Origin: Pseudomonas sp. BN411
GTDB taxonomy: Bacteria; Pseudomonadota; Gammaproteobacteria; Pseudomonadales; Pseudomonadaceae
Direction of reading: 5' to 3'
DNA length: 64,000 nt
NCBI RefSeq assembly: GCF_029871235.1
Contig: NZ_SSOM01000070.1
Location: 186,001 to 250,000, forward strand
The stretch's first letter is position 1. Each line of letters starts with the position of its first letter. Below, piece after piece: positions 9,454 through 16,582 of the stretch. Position numbers and translations under genes: made by a program. The notes beneath the pieces are model-generated. The model was not told where the DNA came from and ran no database searches. It saw only the letters and a list, made by a program, of their open reading frames with translations.

Positions 9454-10239
9454 TTACAGGTTCTGCGTGACGAAGGAGAGCATCTGGTCGGCGGTGGAGA
9501 TGACCTTGGAGTTCATCTCGTAGGCGCGCTGGGTGGTGATCATGTTCACCAGTTCCTCGACCACGCTGACGTTGGAGTTTTCCAGGGTGTTCTGCTGCAC
9601 GGTGCCGAGGCCGGTGAGGCCCGGCGTACCGACTTGCGGCGCACCGCTGGAAGCGGTCTCCAGGAACAGGTTGTTGCCGATAGCCTGCAGGCCGCCGTAG
9701 TTGACGAAGTCGGCGGTCTGGATGTTGCCGATCACCTGGGCGGCGGGGTTGCCGGTGGTGGTCACGGAGACGGTGCCGTCCTCACCCACGGTGAAGGTCT
9801 GCACTTCGGCGGGCAGGACGATGGCCGGCTCCAGGGCAAAGCCCTGGGAGGTGACGATCTGGCCGTCGGAGTTGAGGTGGAAGCTGCCGTCGCGGGTGTA
9901 GGAGACAGTGCCATCGGGCAGCAGCACCTGGAAGAAGCCACGGCCATTGATGGCCATGTCCAGCGGCTGTTCGGTGGTCTGCAGGCTGCCCTGGGTGAAG
10001 ATCTTCTGGGTGCCGGCAATGCGCACACCGGTACCCAGTTGCAGGCCGGTGGGCAGCTCGCTGTCCTGGCTGGTCTGGCCACCGGGCTGGCGGCGGATCT
10101 GGTACAGCAGGTCTTCGAACTCGGCGCGGTCGCGCTTGAAGCCCGTGGTCGAGACGTTCGCCAGGTTGTTGGAAATGGTGGTCAGGTTCATGTCCTGGGC
10201 GGACAGGCCGGTCTTGCTGACCCAGAGTGCCGGAAGCAT
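9454..10239 (-). CDS. flgG: Flagellar distal rod protein FlgG
   Basis: 261 aa, the usual FlgG length. The amino end LWVSKTGLSAQDMNLTTISNNLANVSTTGFKRD and the carboxyl end VNMITTQRAYEMNSKVISTADQMLSFVTQ are the paired axial-protein helices. The motif QGSLQTTEQPLDMAINGRGFFQV is the FlgF/G/E family signature. It forms the distal rod. It lies 45 bp downstream of flgF and 18 bp before flgH. Confidence 0.97.
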   Translation of the reverse strand: MLPALWVSKTGLSAQDMNLTTISNNLANVSTTGFKRDRAEFEDLLYQIRRQPGGQTSQDSELPTGLQLGTGVRIAGTQKIFTQGSLQTTEQPLDMAINGRGFFQVLLPDGTVSYTRDGSFHLNSDGQIVTSQGFALEPAIVLPAEVQTFTVGEDGTVSVTTTGNPAAQVIGNIQTADFVNYGGLQAIGNNLFLETASSGAPQVGTPGLTGLGTVQQNTLENSNVSVVEELVNMITTQRAYEMNSKVISTADQMLSFVTQNL

Positions 10240-10284
10240 CTATTTCTCCTCGGGCGCCGGAAACATGGCGCCGCGTACTGGTGA

Positions 10285-11028
10285 TTAGCTGAACTGCAAG
10301 ACCCGCGCCATTGCCGAAGAATTGTCCTCGGCGGTGCGCATCATCTTCACGGAAAGCTCGAACTGGCGGGACAGCGAGAGGATCGCAGTCATCTCTTCCA
10401 CGGCGTTGACGTTGCTGGCTTCGATGAAGCCGGAGGTCACGCGGACGTTGGCGTCGGCCTGCACCGCCTGCTGTGGGTCCTTGATCCGGATCAGGCCGTC
10501 GGTGCCCTTCTCCAGTTGCTTGGGATCGGGGTTGACCAGCTTGATGCGGTCCACCTCGGCCACCACGTTGGGGGCCTCGCCCAAGGCACGAATGCTGATG
10601 GTGCCGTCCTGGCCAATCTCGACTTTCTGCTCCGGAGGAATGGCGATGGGACCGGCATTGCCCATGACCGGCAAACCATTGCCGGTGCGGAGCTGGCCAA
10701 GGGCATCGATCTGCAGGCTGGCGGTGCGCACATAGGCTTCGCCGCCGTCGGCGGCCTGAACGGCAATCCAGCCCTCCCCTTCGATGGCCACGTCCAGGTC
10801 GCGACCGGTTTCCTGCAGGGCACCGGGAGTGAAGTCAGTGCCGGGCCGCTCGGTCATGGCATAGACCCGCGACGGAAAGCTGTCACCGAACACCGGCATG
10901 GAGCGCGCCTGTTCGAAGTCGCGGCGGAAACCGGAGGTCGAAATGTTCGCCAGGTTGTTGGCATGAGCACGCTGGGCCAGGCTGTTCTGGCTGGCTCCGC
11001 TCATTGCGACATAAAGCATCTTGTCCAT
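10285..11028 (-). CDS. flgF: Flagellar proximal rod protein FlgF
   Basis: 247 aa from ATG 11028 (MDKMLYVAMSGASQNSLAQRAHANNLANISTSGFRRD). The frame is open further upstream, but this ATG has GGAGA at 5-nt spacing, and the upstream extension would cover the leader region of the sigma-54 promoter at 11078-11093. The family core (GRDLDVAIEGEGWIAVQ) and the carboxyl helix (EEMTAILSLSRQFELSVKMM) are present. It is the first gene of flgFGHIJKL. Confidence 0.96.
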   Translation of the reverse strand: MDKMLYVAMSGASQNSLAQRAHANNLANISTSGFRRDFEQARSMPVFGDSFPSRVYAMTERPGTDFTPGALQETGRDLDVAIEGEGWIAVQAADGGEAYVRTASLQIDALGQLRTGNGLPVMGNAGPIAIPPEQKVEIGQDGTISIRALGEAPNVVAEVDRIKLVNPDPKQLEKGTDGLIRIKDPQQAVQADANVRVTSGFIEASNVNAVEEMTAILSLSRQFELSVKMMRTAEDNSSAMARVLQFS

Positions 11029-11077
11029 GAATCTCTCCGAGTGGGCGTTGCCGCCCTTGGCGCTTTGCAAGCTATCC

Positions 11078-11093
11078 AGCAAGCCGCGTGCCA
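11078..11093 (-). promoter_or_regulatory. Sigma-54 (RpoN) promoter of flgFGHIJKL
   Basis: Read on the minus strand the sequence is TGGCACG-CGGC-TTGCT, an exact match to the -24/-12 consensus with 4-nt spacing. It lies 49 bp upstream of the flgF start. In Pseudomonas this promoter class depends on RpoN with FleQ or FleR, so the operon should be a class II/III flagellar unit. Confidence 0.9.
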
Positions 11094-11147
11094 AACTCGA
11101 AAATCACGAACAAACCATTGAAATAAAAGGATTTTTACAAAAAGAAA

Positions 11148-11167
11148 AAGGCCCTTTGCAGGGCCTT
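11148..11167 (-). terminator. Rho-independent terminator after flgE
   Basis: An 8-bp stem (AAGGCCCT / AGGGCCTT) closes a TTGC loop. On the minus strand it is followed by two T runs. It separates the flgBCDE transcript from the flgF promoter just downstream. Confidence 0.85.
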
Positions 11168-11176
11168 GTCAAAGCA

Positions 11177-11219
11177 CTGGCGGCGAGGGGATGCCGCCAG
11201 CGGCAAGGGGATTTGCCGC
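11177..11219. repeat. Two adjacent GCGGC hairpins
   Basis: Hairpin 1 (11177-11200) has an 8-bp perfect stem CTGGCGGC/GCCGCCAG. Hairpin 2 (11200-11219) has a 7-bp stem GCGGCAA/TTGCCGC. Each loop contains GGGGAT. The same CGGCAA/TTGCCG vocabulary recurs upstream of flgB at 14391-14435. Function unknown; a stabilising structure for the 3' end of the flgE message is possible. Confidence 0.6.
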
Positions 11220-11221
11220 CA

Positions 11222-11277
11222 GTAGGAGCGGGCTTGCCCGCGAATGGGCAAACCTTCGCGAGCAAGCTCGCTCCTAC
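11222..11277. repeat. REP-type palindromic element
   Basis: An imperfect palindrome opens GTAGGAGCG and closes CGCTCCTAC, with inner arms GGGCTTGCCCGCGAA and TTCGCGAGCAAGCTCG. It belongs to the repeated extragenic palindrome family typical of Pseudomonas genomes. Similar copies lie at 14458, 18222 and 32446. Confidence 0.85.
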
Positions 11278-11299
11278 ATCAAGAGGATGCAGCCGCTCA

Positions 11300-12637
11300 T
11301 CAGCGGAGGTTGATGATGGTTTGGGTGACGGCGTCCTCAGTCTGGATAGTCTTGGCGTTCGCCTGGTAGTTGCGCTGGGCGACGATCAGGTTCACCAGTT
11401 GATCCGACAGCTCGACGTTGGAGTCTTCCAGCGCACCGGCCTGCAGGGCACCCAGAGTGCCGGAACGCGGGGTGCCGACTACCGGCTCGCCGGACTCGAA
11501 CGATTGCACCCAGCCGGTCTTGCCTACCGGGGTCAGGCCCTGGACGTTGGCGAAGTTGGCGAGGATCACCTGGCCCTGCACCTTGGACTGGCCGTTGGTG
11601 TAGCGGGCGAAGATCACACCGGAGTCGTCGATTTCCAGGCCTGCCAGTTGGCCGGTGGTGTAGCCGTCCTGGCTGATGCTGTTGACGGCGAACGAACTGG
11701 AGTACTGGGTGGAGCCACGGATGTCGACGCTGATGCCGCCGGCGTTGGCGGTGGCGCCGTTGGACGACCAGTTGGCCGGCGTGCCGCCGTCGGAAACTGC
11801 GGGCACCCAATCGTCGAGGTTCATCAGGCCGGTGGCGGGGTCGTAGTTCAGCTCGCCGCCTGCGGTCATACCAGCGGTGTCCAGGCTGCCGTCGGCATTG
11901 AACAGCAGGTTGGTGGTGTGCGGGTCGGTGCTGCCGGGGTTGGCCGGATTGCGCCCATCCACCAGGACCGCCATGGTCCAGTTGTTGGTCACCGGCGGAG
12001 TGGCGGCCGGGTCCGAGTTGTTGATGAAGTACTGGGTCATGACGTGGGCATTGCCCTGGGAGTCATAGATGTTGACCGAGGTGGACGAGGTGTAGGTCGT
12101 CGGGTCGCTTGGATCGAACGGAGTATTGGTCGGCGCCTTGGTGGTGGAGTTCAGGTTGAACTTCTGCTCGACCTCGGTGGTGGCCTTGGGCGCCTGGTTG
12201 GAAGTCTGGATCTGCAGGTCGCTGACTACGCCGTTCTGCACGTTGCCATTGCCATCGATGCCGTAGCCCTGCAGGCGATAGCCGAAGTTGTTGACGATGT
12301 AGCCGTTGCGGTCAGTACCGAAGTAACCGGCGCGGGTGTAGCTGATCTCGCCGTTGTTGCTGGTCTGGAAGAAGCCGTTGCCGTTGATGGCCAGGTCCAG
12401 GGCGTTCTGGGTGTAGTTGATGTTGCCCTGGTTGAACAGCTGGGACACGTCGCCCAGGGCCACGCCGCTACCCTGCGCGTTCTTGCCGGTGCCGAGCACC
12501 GAGGCGGCATAGACGTCGGCGAACTCGGCACGGGACTGCTTGAAGCCCGCGGTGCCGGCGTTGGCAATGTTGTTGCCGGTGACGTTGAGGTCGCTGGTCG
12601 CTGCGCGCAGACCGCTGAGACCGATGTTGAACGCCAT
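11300..12637 (-). CDS. flgE: Flagellar hook protein FlgE
   Basis: 445 aa. The amino end MAFNIGLSGLRAATSDLNVTGNNIANAGTAGFKQSRAEFADVY and the carboxyl end VNLIVAQRNYQANAKTIQTEDAVTQTIINLR are the hook axial helices. The mid-protein motif YTQNALDLAINGNGFFQ is family-typical. The variable middle forms the hook surface. It is the last gene of flgBCDE, 45 bp after flgD, and is followed by hairpins and a terminator. Confidence 0.97.
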   Translation of the reverse strand: MAFNIGLSGLRAATSDLNVTGNNIANAGTAGFKQSRAEFADVYAASVLGTGKNAQGSGVALGDVSQLFNQGNINYTQNALDLAINGNGFFQTSNNGEISYTRAGYFGTDRNGYIVNNFGYRLQGYGIDGNGNVQNGVVSDLQIQTSNQAPKATTEVEQKFNLNSTTKAPTNTPFDPSDPTTYTSSTSVNIYDSQGNAHVMTQYFINNSDPAATPPVTNNWTMAVLVDGRNPANPGSTDPHTTNLLFNADGSLDTAGMTAGGELNYDPATGLMNLDDWVPAVSDGGTPANWSSNGATANAGGISVDIRGSTQYSSSFAVNSISQDGYTTGQLAGLEIDDSGVIFARYTNGQSKVQGQVILANFANVQGLTPVGKTGWVQSFESGEPVVGTPRSGTLGALQAGALEDSNVELSDQLVNLIVAQRNYQANAKTIQTEDAVTQTIINLR

Positions 12638-12682
12638 TACTTTCTCCTTTGCCGGTGCTTCCCGGCGCTCTTGACCGGGAAG

Positions 12683-13363
12683 TTACTGACCGATGACCTG
12701 GACCTTGGACAGGCCGACGCTGCCGATGCCGGCGAGGTTGAGCATCAGCTCGCCGCCGTTCTGGCCGAGGGTGACGCTGTCGACGTTGGCCGGAAGCATG
12801 GTGTAGAGGGCTTTGGTTTCACCGCTGTACTGGGCCTGGGCTTCGAACTTATAGGTGCCCGGCGGCATGACCTTGCCGCTGGAGTCCTTGCCGTCCCACA
12901 TGAAGCTGACGCTGCCGGCCGGTTGTTCGCCGAGGTTGATGCGGTTCACCAGGGTGCCGGCGTTGTCGTAGACGTTGACCCAGACGTTGCTGCTGGAAAT
13001 GGGCAGGTTGGCGCTGGCCTTGAAGGTTTCCGCGGTATCCACCACGGCCTTATCGCTGGGCACGATCACCTTGCGCCCCACCAGGGACGAGGCCTGCAGT
13101 GCCTGGGAGGACTGGTAGCCGGACAGCAGCGAACCCATGCTGCTGTTCAGCTTCTCGATGCCTTCCACCTGGCTGAACTGCGCCAGCTGGGCGATGAACT
13201 CGCCGTTCTCCTGGGGCGCCAGCGGGTCCTGGTTGTTCAACTGGGCGACCAGCAGCTCAAGGAACTCGTTCTTGCCGAGGTCCTTGCTCTTGGTTTCGTT
13301 CTTGATGGCGTACTGGTCGAGGAACGACTGGCCATCGGTGGACGCTACGTTACTGACACTCAT
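12683..13363 (-). CDS. flgD: Flagellar hook assembly cap protein FlgD
   Basis: 226 aa. FlgD scaffolds hook assembly. The conserved amino region KNEFLELLVAQLNNQDPLAPQENGEFIAQLAQFSQVEGIEKLN (about residues 31-75) is diagnostic, followed by a Tudor/FnIII-like part with the FMWDGKDSSGKVMPPGTYKF turn (about 150-170). It sits 19 bp after flgC. Confidence 0.96.
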   Translation of the reverse strand: MSVSNVASTDGQSFLDQYAIKNETKSKDLGKNEFLELLVAQLNNQDPLAPQENGEFIAQLAQFSQVEGIEKLNSSMGSLLSGYQSSQALQASSLVGRKVIVPSDKAVVDTAETFKASANLPISSSNVWVNVYDNAGTLVNRINLGEQPAGSVSFMWDGKDSSGKVMPPGTYKFEAQAQYSGETKALYTMLPANVDSVTLGQNGGELMLNLAGIGSVGLSKVQVIGQ

Positions 13364-13382
13364 GCTGTTCCCTCGCGCGCTA

Positions 13383-13829
13383 TCACTGACCCAGGGTCAG
13401 CACTTTCTGCATCATCTGTTTGGCGGTGTTCATCATTTCCGCGTTGGTCTGGAAGGACCGGCTGGCGGAAATCATGTCGGCCATCTCTTCAACCACGTTC
13501 ACGTTCGGGTAGTAGACGTAGCCGTCCGCGTTGGCCGCCGGGTGGTTCGGCTCGTAGCGCGGGGTCAGGGTGCTCTGGTCCTCGATCACGCCAAGCACTT
13601 GTACGCCGGCGCCGGACTGGTCCTGGTCGCCGAACAGCGAACCACGGTCGCCGTTGCCCAGGCTGTCCTGCATCACGGTGGCGAACACCGGATGGCGGGC
13701 GCGGTAGGTCTGGTCGAGGCTGGAGGACACCGTTTCGGCGTTGGCGATGTTGCTGGAGATGGTGTTCAGCCGAGTGTTCTGGGCACTCATGCCGGTGCCG
13801 GCGATGTTGAAGATGCTGGACAGGGACAT
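13383..13829 (-). CDS. flgC: Flagellar proximal rod protein FlgC
   Basis: 148 aa. MSLSSIFNIAGTGMSAQNTRLNTISSNIANAETV at the amino end and NVVEEMADMISASRSFQTNAEMMNTAKQMMQKVLTLGQ at the carboxyl end are FlgC signatures. Length is normal for the family. It lies 14 bp after flgB. Confidence 0.97.
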   Translation of the reverse strand: MSLSSIFNIAGTGMSAQNTRLNTISSNIANAETVSSSLDQTYRARHPVFATVMQDSLGNGDRGSLFGDQDQSGAGVQVLGVIEDQSTLTPRYEPNHPAANADGYVYYPNVNVVEEMADMISASRSFQTNAEMMNTAKQMMQKVLTLGQ

Positions 13830-13843
13830 GGCTTGGCTCTCCG

Positions 13844-14251
13844 TTATTCGCCGCGCAGGGCATTCATCAGCCCTTTGAACTTGCTATTGAGGAAGGTGAA
13901 GCTGGCCTGGAACTGCATGGCGTTCTCGGTGTAGTTCGACTGTTCCAGCTGGGCGTCGACGGTGTTCTGGTCGATGGCGGCCTGGAACGGAACGCGGTAC
14001 TTCAGCGAGGCATCAGCGATCTCGAAACCTTCGGCGGCAATGTGGTGCTCGTTGGTCCGGGCGGCCTGGAAGCTGCCGTGGGCAGCCTTCTCCGACTGCT
14101 GGGCCAGCACGCTGGCGAAGTCCAGGTCGCGAGCCTTGTAGTTCGGGGTATCGGCATTGGCGATGTTGTTGGCCAGCACCTCGCCACGCTGGGCGCGGAA
14201 GCTGAGGGCTTGCTGATGGATGCCGAGGGCCTTTTCGAAACTGATGCTCAT
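13844..14251 (-). CDS. flgB: Flagellar proximal rod protein FlgB
   Basis: 135 aa from ATG 14251 (MSISFEKALGIHQQALSFRAQRGEVLANNIANADTPNYKARDLDF). An in-frame ATG at 14275 exists, but 14251 has AAAGG upstream and the FlgB family begins here. First gene of flgBCDE, 48 bp from a sigma-54 promoter. In P. putida cheR lies immediately upstream of flgB (from memory); here about 19 kb of unrelated genes intervenes. Confidence 0.96.
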   Translation of the reverse strand: MSISFEKALGIHQQALSFRAQRGEVLANNIANADTPNYKARDLDFASVLAQQSEKAAHGSFQAARTNEHHIAAEGFEIADASLKYRVPFQAAIDQNTVDAQLEQSNYTENAMQFQASFTFLNSKFKGLMNALRGE

Positions 14252-14299
14252 GTCCGGAACCTTTGCCAGTGGCAATGCGGTTTTGCTTACCTGACATTC

Positions 14300-14315
14300 A
14301 GCAAAGGCCGTGCCA
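14300..14315 (-). promoter_or_regulatory. Sigma-54 (RpoN) promoter of flgBCDE
   Basis: The minus strand reads TGGCACG-GCCT-TTGCT, an exact -24/-12 consensus with 4-nt spacing, 48 bp upstream of the flgB start. It shows that flgBCDE has its own RpoN-dependent start and does not rely on read-through from cheVR. Confidence 0.9.
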
Positions 14316-14390
14316 CTTTAGTTTTTCCTTTATTTTCAACGCCTTGAAGGAAAAACAGGCGGCAAAAAGCGGCAACAGACGCTGGTGGGG

Positions 14391-14435
14391 CGGCAAAGCG
14401 GCAAGGGCAGTTTGCCGCTGGTTGCCGCTTTGCCG
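14391..14435. repeat. Perfect 14-bp inverted repeat CGGCAAAGCGGCAA
   Basis: CGGCAAAGCGGCAA (14391-14404) pairs exactly with TTGCCGCTTTGCCG (14422-14435) around a 17-nt loop that carries another TTGCCGC. More GCGGCAA copies precede it at 14358-14375. The motif matches the hairpin at the other end of the flgBCDE unit (11200-11219). Confidence 0.75.
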
Positions 14436-14457
14436 GGGGCATCGGGCGATAAAACAG

Positions 14458-14521
14458 GTAGGAGCGAGCTTGCTCGCGAATGATCGCGCTCGGGACTTTC
14501 GCGAGCAGAGCTCGCTCCTAC
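14458..14521. repeat. REP-type palindromic element
   Basis: GTAGGAGCGAGCTTGCTCGCGAA and its inverted partner TTCGCGAGCAGAGCTCGCTCCTAC flank a short spacer. It belongs to the same family as the copies at 11222, 18222 and 32446. Confidence 0.85.
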
Positions 14522-14547
14522 AAATTTGCGTTCATCGGAGAAAGAAG

Positions 14548-14569
14548 AAGGCCGCCCTTGGGCGGCCTT
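14548..14569 (-). terminator. Terminator of the flavoprotein gene
   Basis: A 10-bp perfect stem AAGGCCGCCC/GGGCGGCCTT closes a 2-nt loop. On the minus strand it is followed by CTTCTTTCT. It lies 8 bp after the stop codon at 14577. Confidence 0.85.
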
Positions 14570-14576
14570 GCTGCAC

Positions 14577-15281
14577 TCATCGCGCCAGTGGATACAACCT
14601 GTCGTCGAACTGGTCCAGACGGGGGAACGCGAGCGGCACATCCTGCTCCAGCCCCTGCAGTCGCGCCTGGTAGTCACGCAGGAAATCCTGGCGCGCGTCA
14701 TTGCTGATATAGGGCACGTGCCAGGCCACGAAAGGCGGCAACACGTCCAGGCCGACGTAGGCCAGGGTGCCACGCAGCAGCGGACGCAGCATGTCTTCCA
14801 GCGGGCCGTGGATGGCGCCTTCACCGAACATGTGCTCGCGGCCGCCCAGGGTCAGAGTGACCAGAGCCTTCTTACCGGCCAGGCCGCCCTGGTCGTAGAA
14901 ACGCTTGCCGCCGTAGCAGACGCCGGACACCAGTACCCGGTCGATCCAGCCCTTGAGAATCGCCGGCACCGAGAACCAGTAGAGCGGGAAGTTGAGGATC
15001 AGTAGGTCTGCCCAGAGCAGCTTATCGAGCTCGCGCTGGATATCCGGCGCAATCTTGCCGGCCTTCACGCCTTCGCGCTGTTCCAGGGCGTAGACCAGGT
15101 AATCGGGGTTCCGCCGCTCACTGAAATCAGCGGCGCTGGCGACCGGGTTCCACTCCAGTGCGTGGAGGTCGGACTGGCGGACTTCATGCCCCTGCCCTTG
15201 CAGGGTTTCCACTGCGAGATCGCGCAAGGCGCTGCAGAACGACTGCGACTCGGGGTGGGCATGGACGATCAGAATTTTCAT
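14577..15281 (-). CDS. NAD(P)H-dependent flavodoxin-fold quinone oxidoreductase
   Basis: 234 aa. The amino end MKILIVHAHPESQSFCSALRDLA is the phosphate-binding loop of the flavodoxin_2 family (NQO1, MdaB, KefF type). LLILNFPLYWFSVPAILKGWIDRV (about 92-115) is the FMN-binding FPLYW region, and LTLGGREHMFGEGAIHG follows. It is a cytosolic flavoprotein, probably a two-electron quinone or nitro reductase; the substrate cannot be told. It is monocistronic, with its own terminator and a repeat element upstream. Confidence 0.9.
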   Translation of the reverse strand: MKILIVHAHPESQSFCSALRDLAVETLQGQGHEVRQSDLHALEWNPVASAADFSERRNPDYLVYALEQREGVKAGKIAPDIQRELDKLLWADLLILNFPLYWFSVPAILKGWIDRVLVSGVCYGGKRFYDQGGLAGKKALVTLTLGGREHMFGEGAIHGPLEDMLRPLLRGTLAYVGLDVLPPFVAWHVPYISNDARQDFLRDYQARLQGLEQDVPLAFPRLDQFDDRLYPLAR

Positions 15282-15304
15282 GGGTGTTCCTTATGGCACG
15301 GTCC

Positions 15305-15337
15305 GTAGGTTGGTGCAGAGCGCAGCGAAGCCCAACA
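15305..15337. repeat. Short intergenic palindromic repeat (GTAGGTTGG type)
   Basis: GTAGGTTGG...AGCGCAGCGAAGCCCAACA is an imperfect palindrome whose arms are TTGG-GC and GCCCAA. I recognise it as a dispersed intergenic element common in Pseudomonas, distinct from the GTAGGAGC family. Confidence 0.55.
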
Positions 15338-15370
15338 ATCAGGGATTCGCCGCGCAACGCAAACCTTCAT

Positions 15371-16561
15371 TCATGCGATTTCTAGTTGATCAATCAGTTC
15401 GGCTGCACAGCGGGCAATGCGGCGACAGGCTTCCTGCAGCGGCTCGCTGCCCAGCACCAGTCCCAGGCGGATATGCCCCGCGGCGCTGGGCCCGAAAGCC
15501 TCGCCCGCCAGCACCGAGACGCCGTAATCGTCCAGCAGGCGGTCGGCGAAGTCCTGGGCGGACAGGCCGGTCGGGCGGATATCCACCATCACGAACATGC
15601 CGCCGTCCGGCTTCAGCGCACGCAGGCCGGGGCAACTTTCCAGGGTGGCGCACACCAGGTCACGCCGCTGGCGATAGGCCTCGCGCATGGCTTCCAGCTC
15701 CGGAAGTCGCGCCTCAAGGGCAACGCAGGCGGCGTCCTGAACGAAGTCCGGCGAGCCGTAGAGCATGCACAGGGCGAGGTTTTCCAAGTGTCCGGTCAGT
15801 TCCTCCGAACCGACCACCCAGCCCACGCGCCAGCCGGTCATGGCATGGGACTTGGACAGGCTGTTGATGGTCGCGGTGCGCTCGGCCATGCCCGGCAGGC
15901 TGGCCGGGCTGATGTGCTCACCCTCGAACAGCAGCTCGCTGTAGACCTCGTCGGAGATCATCCACAGGTCATGGGCGATGCAAAGTTCGGCCAGGGCGTT
16001 CCAGGTTGAACGCGGCAGGCTGGCGCCGGAGGGGTTGTGCGGGCTGTTCAGGGCCAGCGCGCGAGTGCGCGGAGTGATAGCGGCAGCCACGTCCTCGGGC
16101 TGGATGCGGAAGCCATTCTCCGAACGCACCGGAACCGGGACTACCTTGGCGCCACAGGCACCGAACACCGCCTCGTAGGTGACGTACATGGGCTCGGCGA
16201 CTATGACCTCGTCCCCCGGGTTGAGCAGGCACTGCACCACACAGAACAGCGCACACTGGGCGCCCGCCAGCACCACCACCTGGTCGGAACCCACGCTCTG
16301 TCCGCTGCGCCGGTTGTGCCAGGCGGCAATGCGTTGCCGCAGGGGGAGCTTGCCGCGCACGTCGGAGTAGTGGGTATTGCCGTTGAGCAGGCTGTCGATG
16401 GCCGCCTGGATGATGGGCTGCGGTGTGTCGAAATCGGGGTCGCCTACCGACAGCAGGAGAATGTCGTCACCGTTGGCCTGGCGCTCCAGCGCACGGTAGT
16501 GAATGTTCCAGGCCGCCGCGCCGTCGCCGGCGATACGTTGGGTGAGGTCGGAAAAGCGCAT
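15371..16561 (-). CDS. aruH: Arginine--pyruvate transaminase AruH
   Basis: 396 aa, fold-type I PLP aminotransferase. ATG 16561 has AAGGAG at 6-nt spacing; an in-frame TTG 6 nt upstream is less likely. The PLP lysine is Lys237 in SLSKSHAMTGWRVGW; Asp204 (ISDEVYSEL) and NSPHNPSG (172-179) contact the cofactor. AruH converts L-arginine and pyruvate to 2-ketoarginine and alanine in the arginine transaminase pathway. The name rests on the 21-bp proximity to the ThDP decarboxylase aruI and the downstream aruRS homologues, as in P. aeruginosa. By sequence alone it is a class I/II aminotransferase. Confidence 0.85.
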   Translation of the reverse strand: MRFSDLTQRIAGDGAAAWNIHYRALERQANGDDILLLSVGDPDFDTPQPIIQAAIDSLLNGNTHYSDVRGKLPLRQRIAAWHNRRSGQSVGSDQVVVLAGAQCALFCVVQCLLNPGDEVIVAEPMYVTYEAVFGACGAKVVPVPVRSENGFRIQPEDVAAAITPRTRALALNSPHNPSGASLPRSTWNALAELCIAHDLWMISDEVYSELLFEGEHISPASLPGMAERTATINSLSKSHAMTGWRVGWVVGSEELTGHLENLALCMLYGSPDFVQDAACVALEARLPELEAMREAYRQRRDLVCATLESCPGLRALKPDGGMFVMVDIRPTGLSAQDFADRLLDDYGVSVLAGEAFGPSAAGHIRLGLVLGSEPLQEACRRIARCAAELIDQLEIA

Positions 16562-16582
16562 GTTCAACTCCTTGCCTCGTGC

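Larger units (their letters stand above)
14252..14576. other. Non-coding region upstream of flgB
   Basis: 325 bp without a gene. From flgB outward it holds the sigma-54 promoter, a long CGGCAA/TTGCCG inverted repeat, a REP element and the terminator of the next gene upstream; each is listed separately. I see no further coding potential in it. Confidence 0.7.

Noticed and set aside
11021-13810. Very long open frame on the plus strand opposite flgD and flgE (similar ones opposite flgK, flgI, aruI and the permease)
   Set aside because: The minus-strand proteins are unmistakable flagellar or metabolic families; the plus frames are low-complexity Ala/Gly/Val/Arg/Gln text, typical shadows in GC-rich DNA.
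14271-14288. Plus-strand sigma-54-like sequence TGGCAATGCGGTTTTGCT
   Set aside because: The distance between the GG and GC elements is two bases too long, and no plus-strand gene follows.
11222-14521. Repeated GTAGGAGC palindromes as a CRISPR array
   Set aside because: Copies are kilobases apart, palindromic and imperfect, with no regular spacers and no cas genes.
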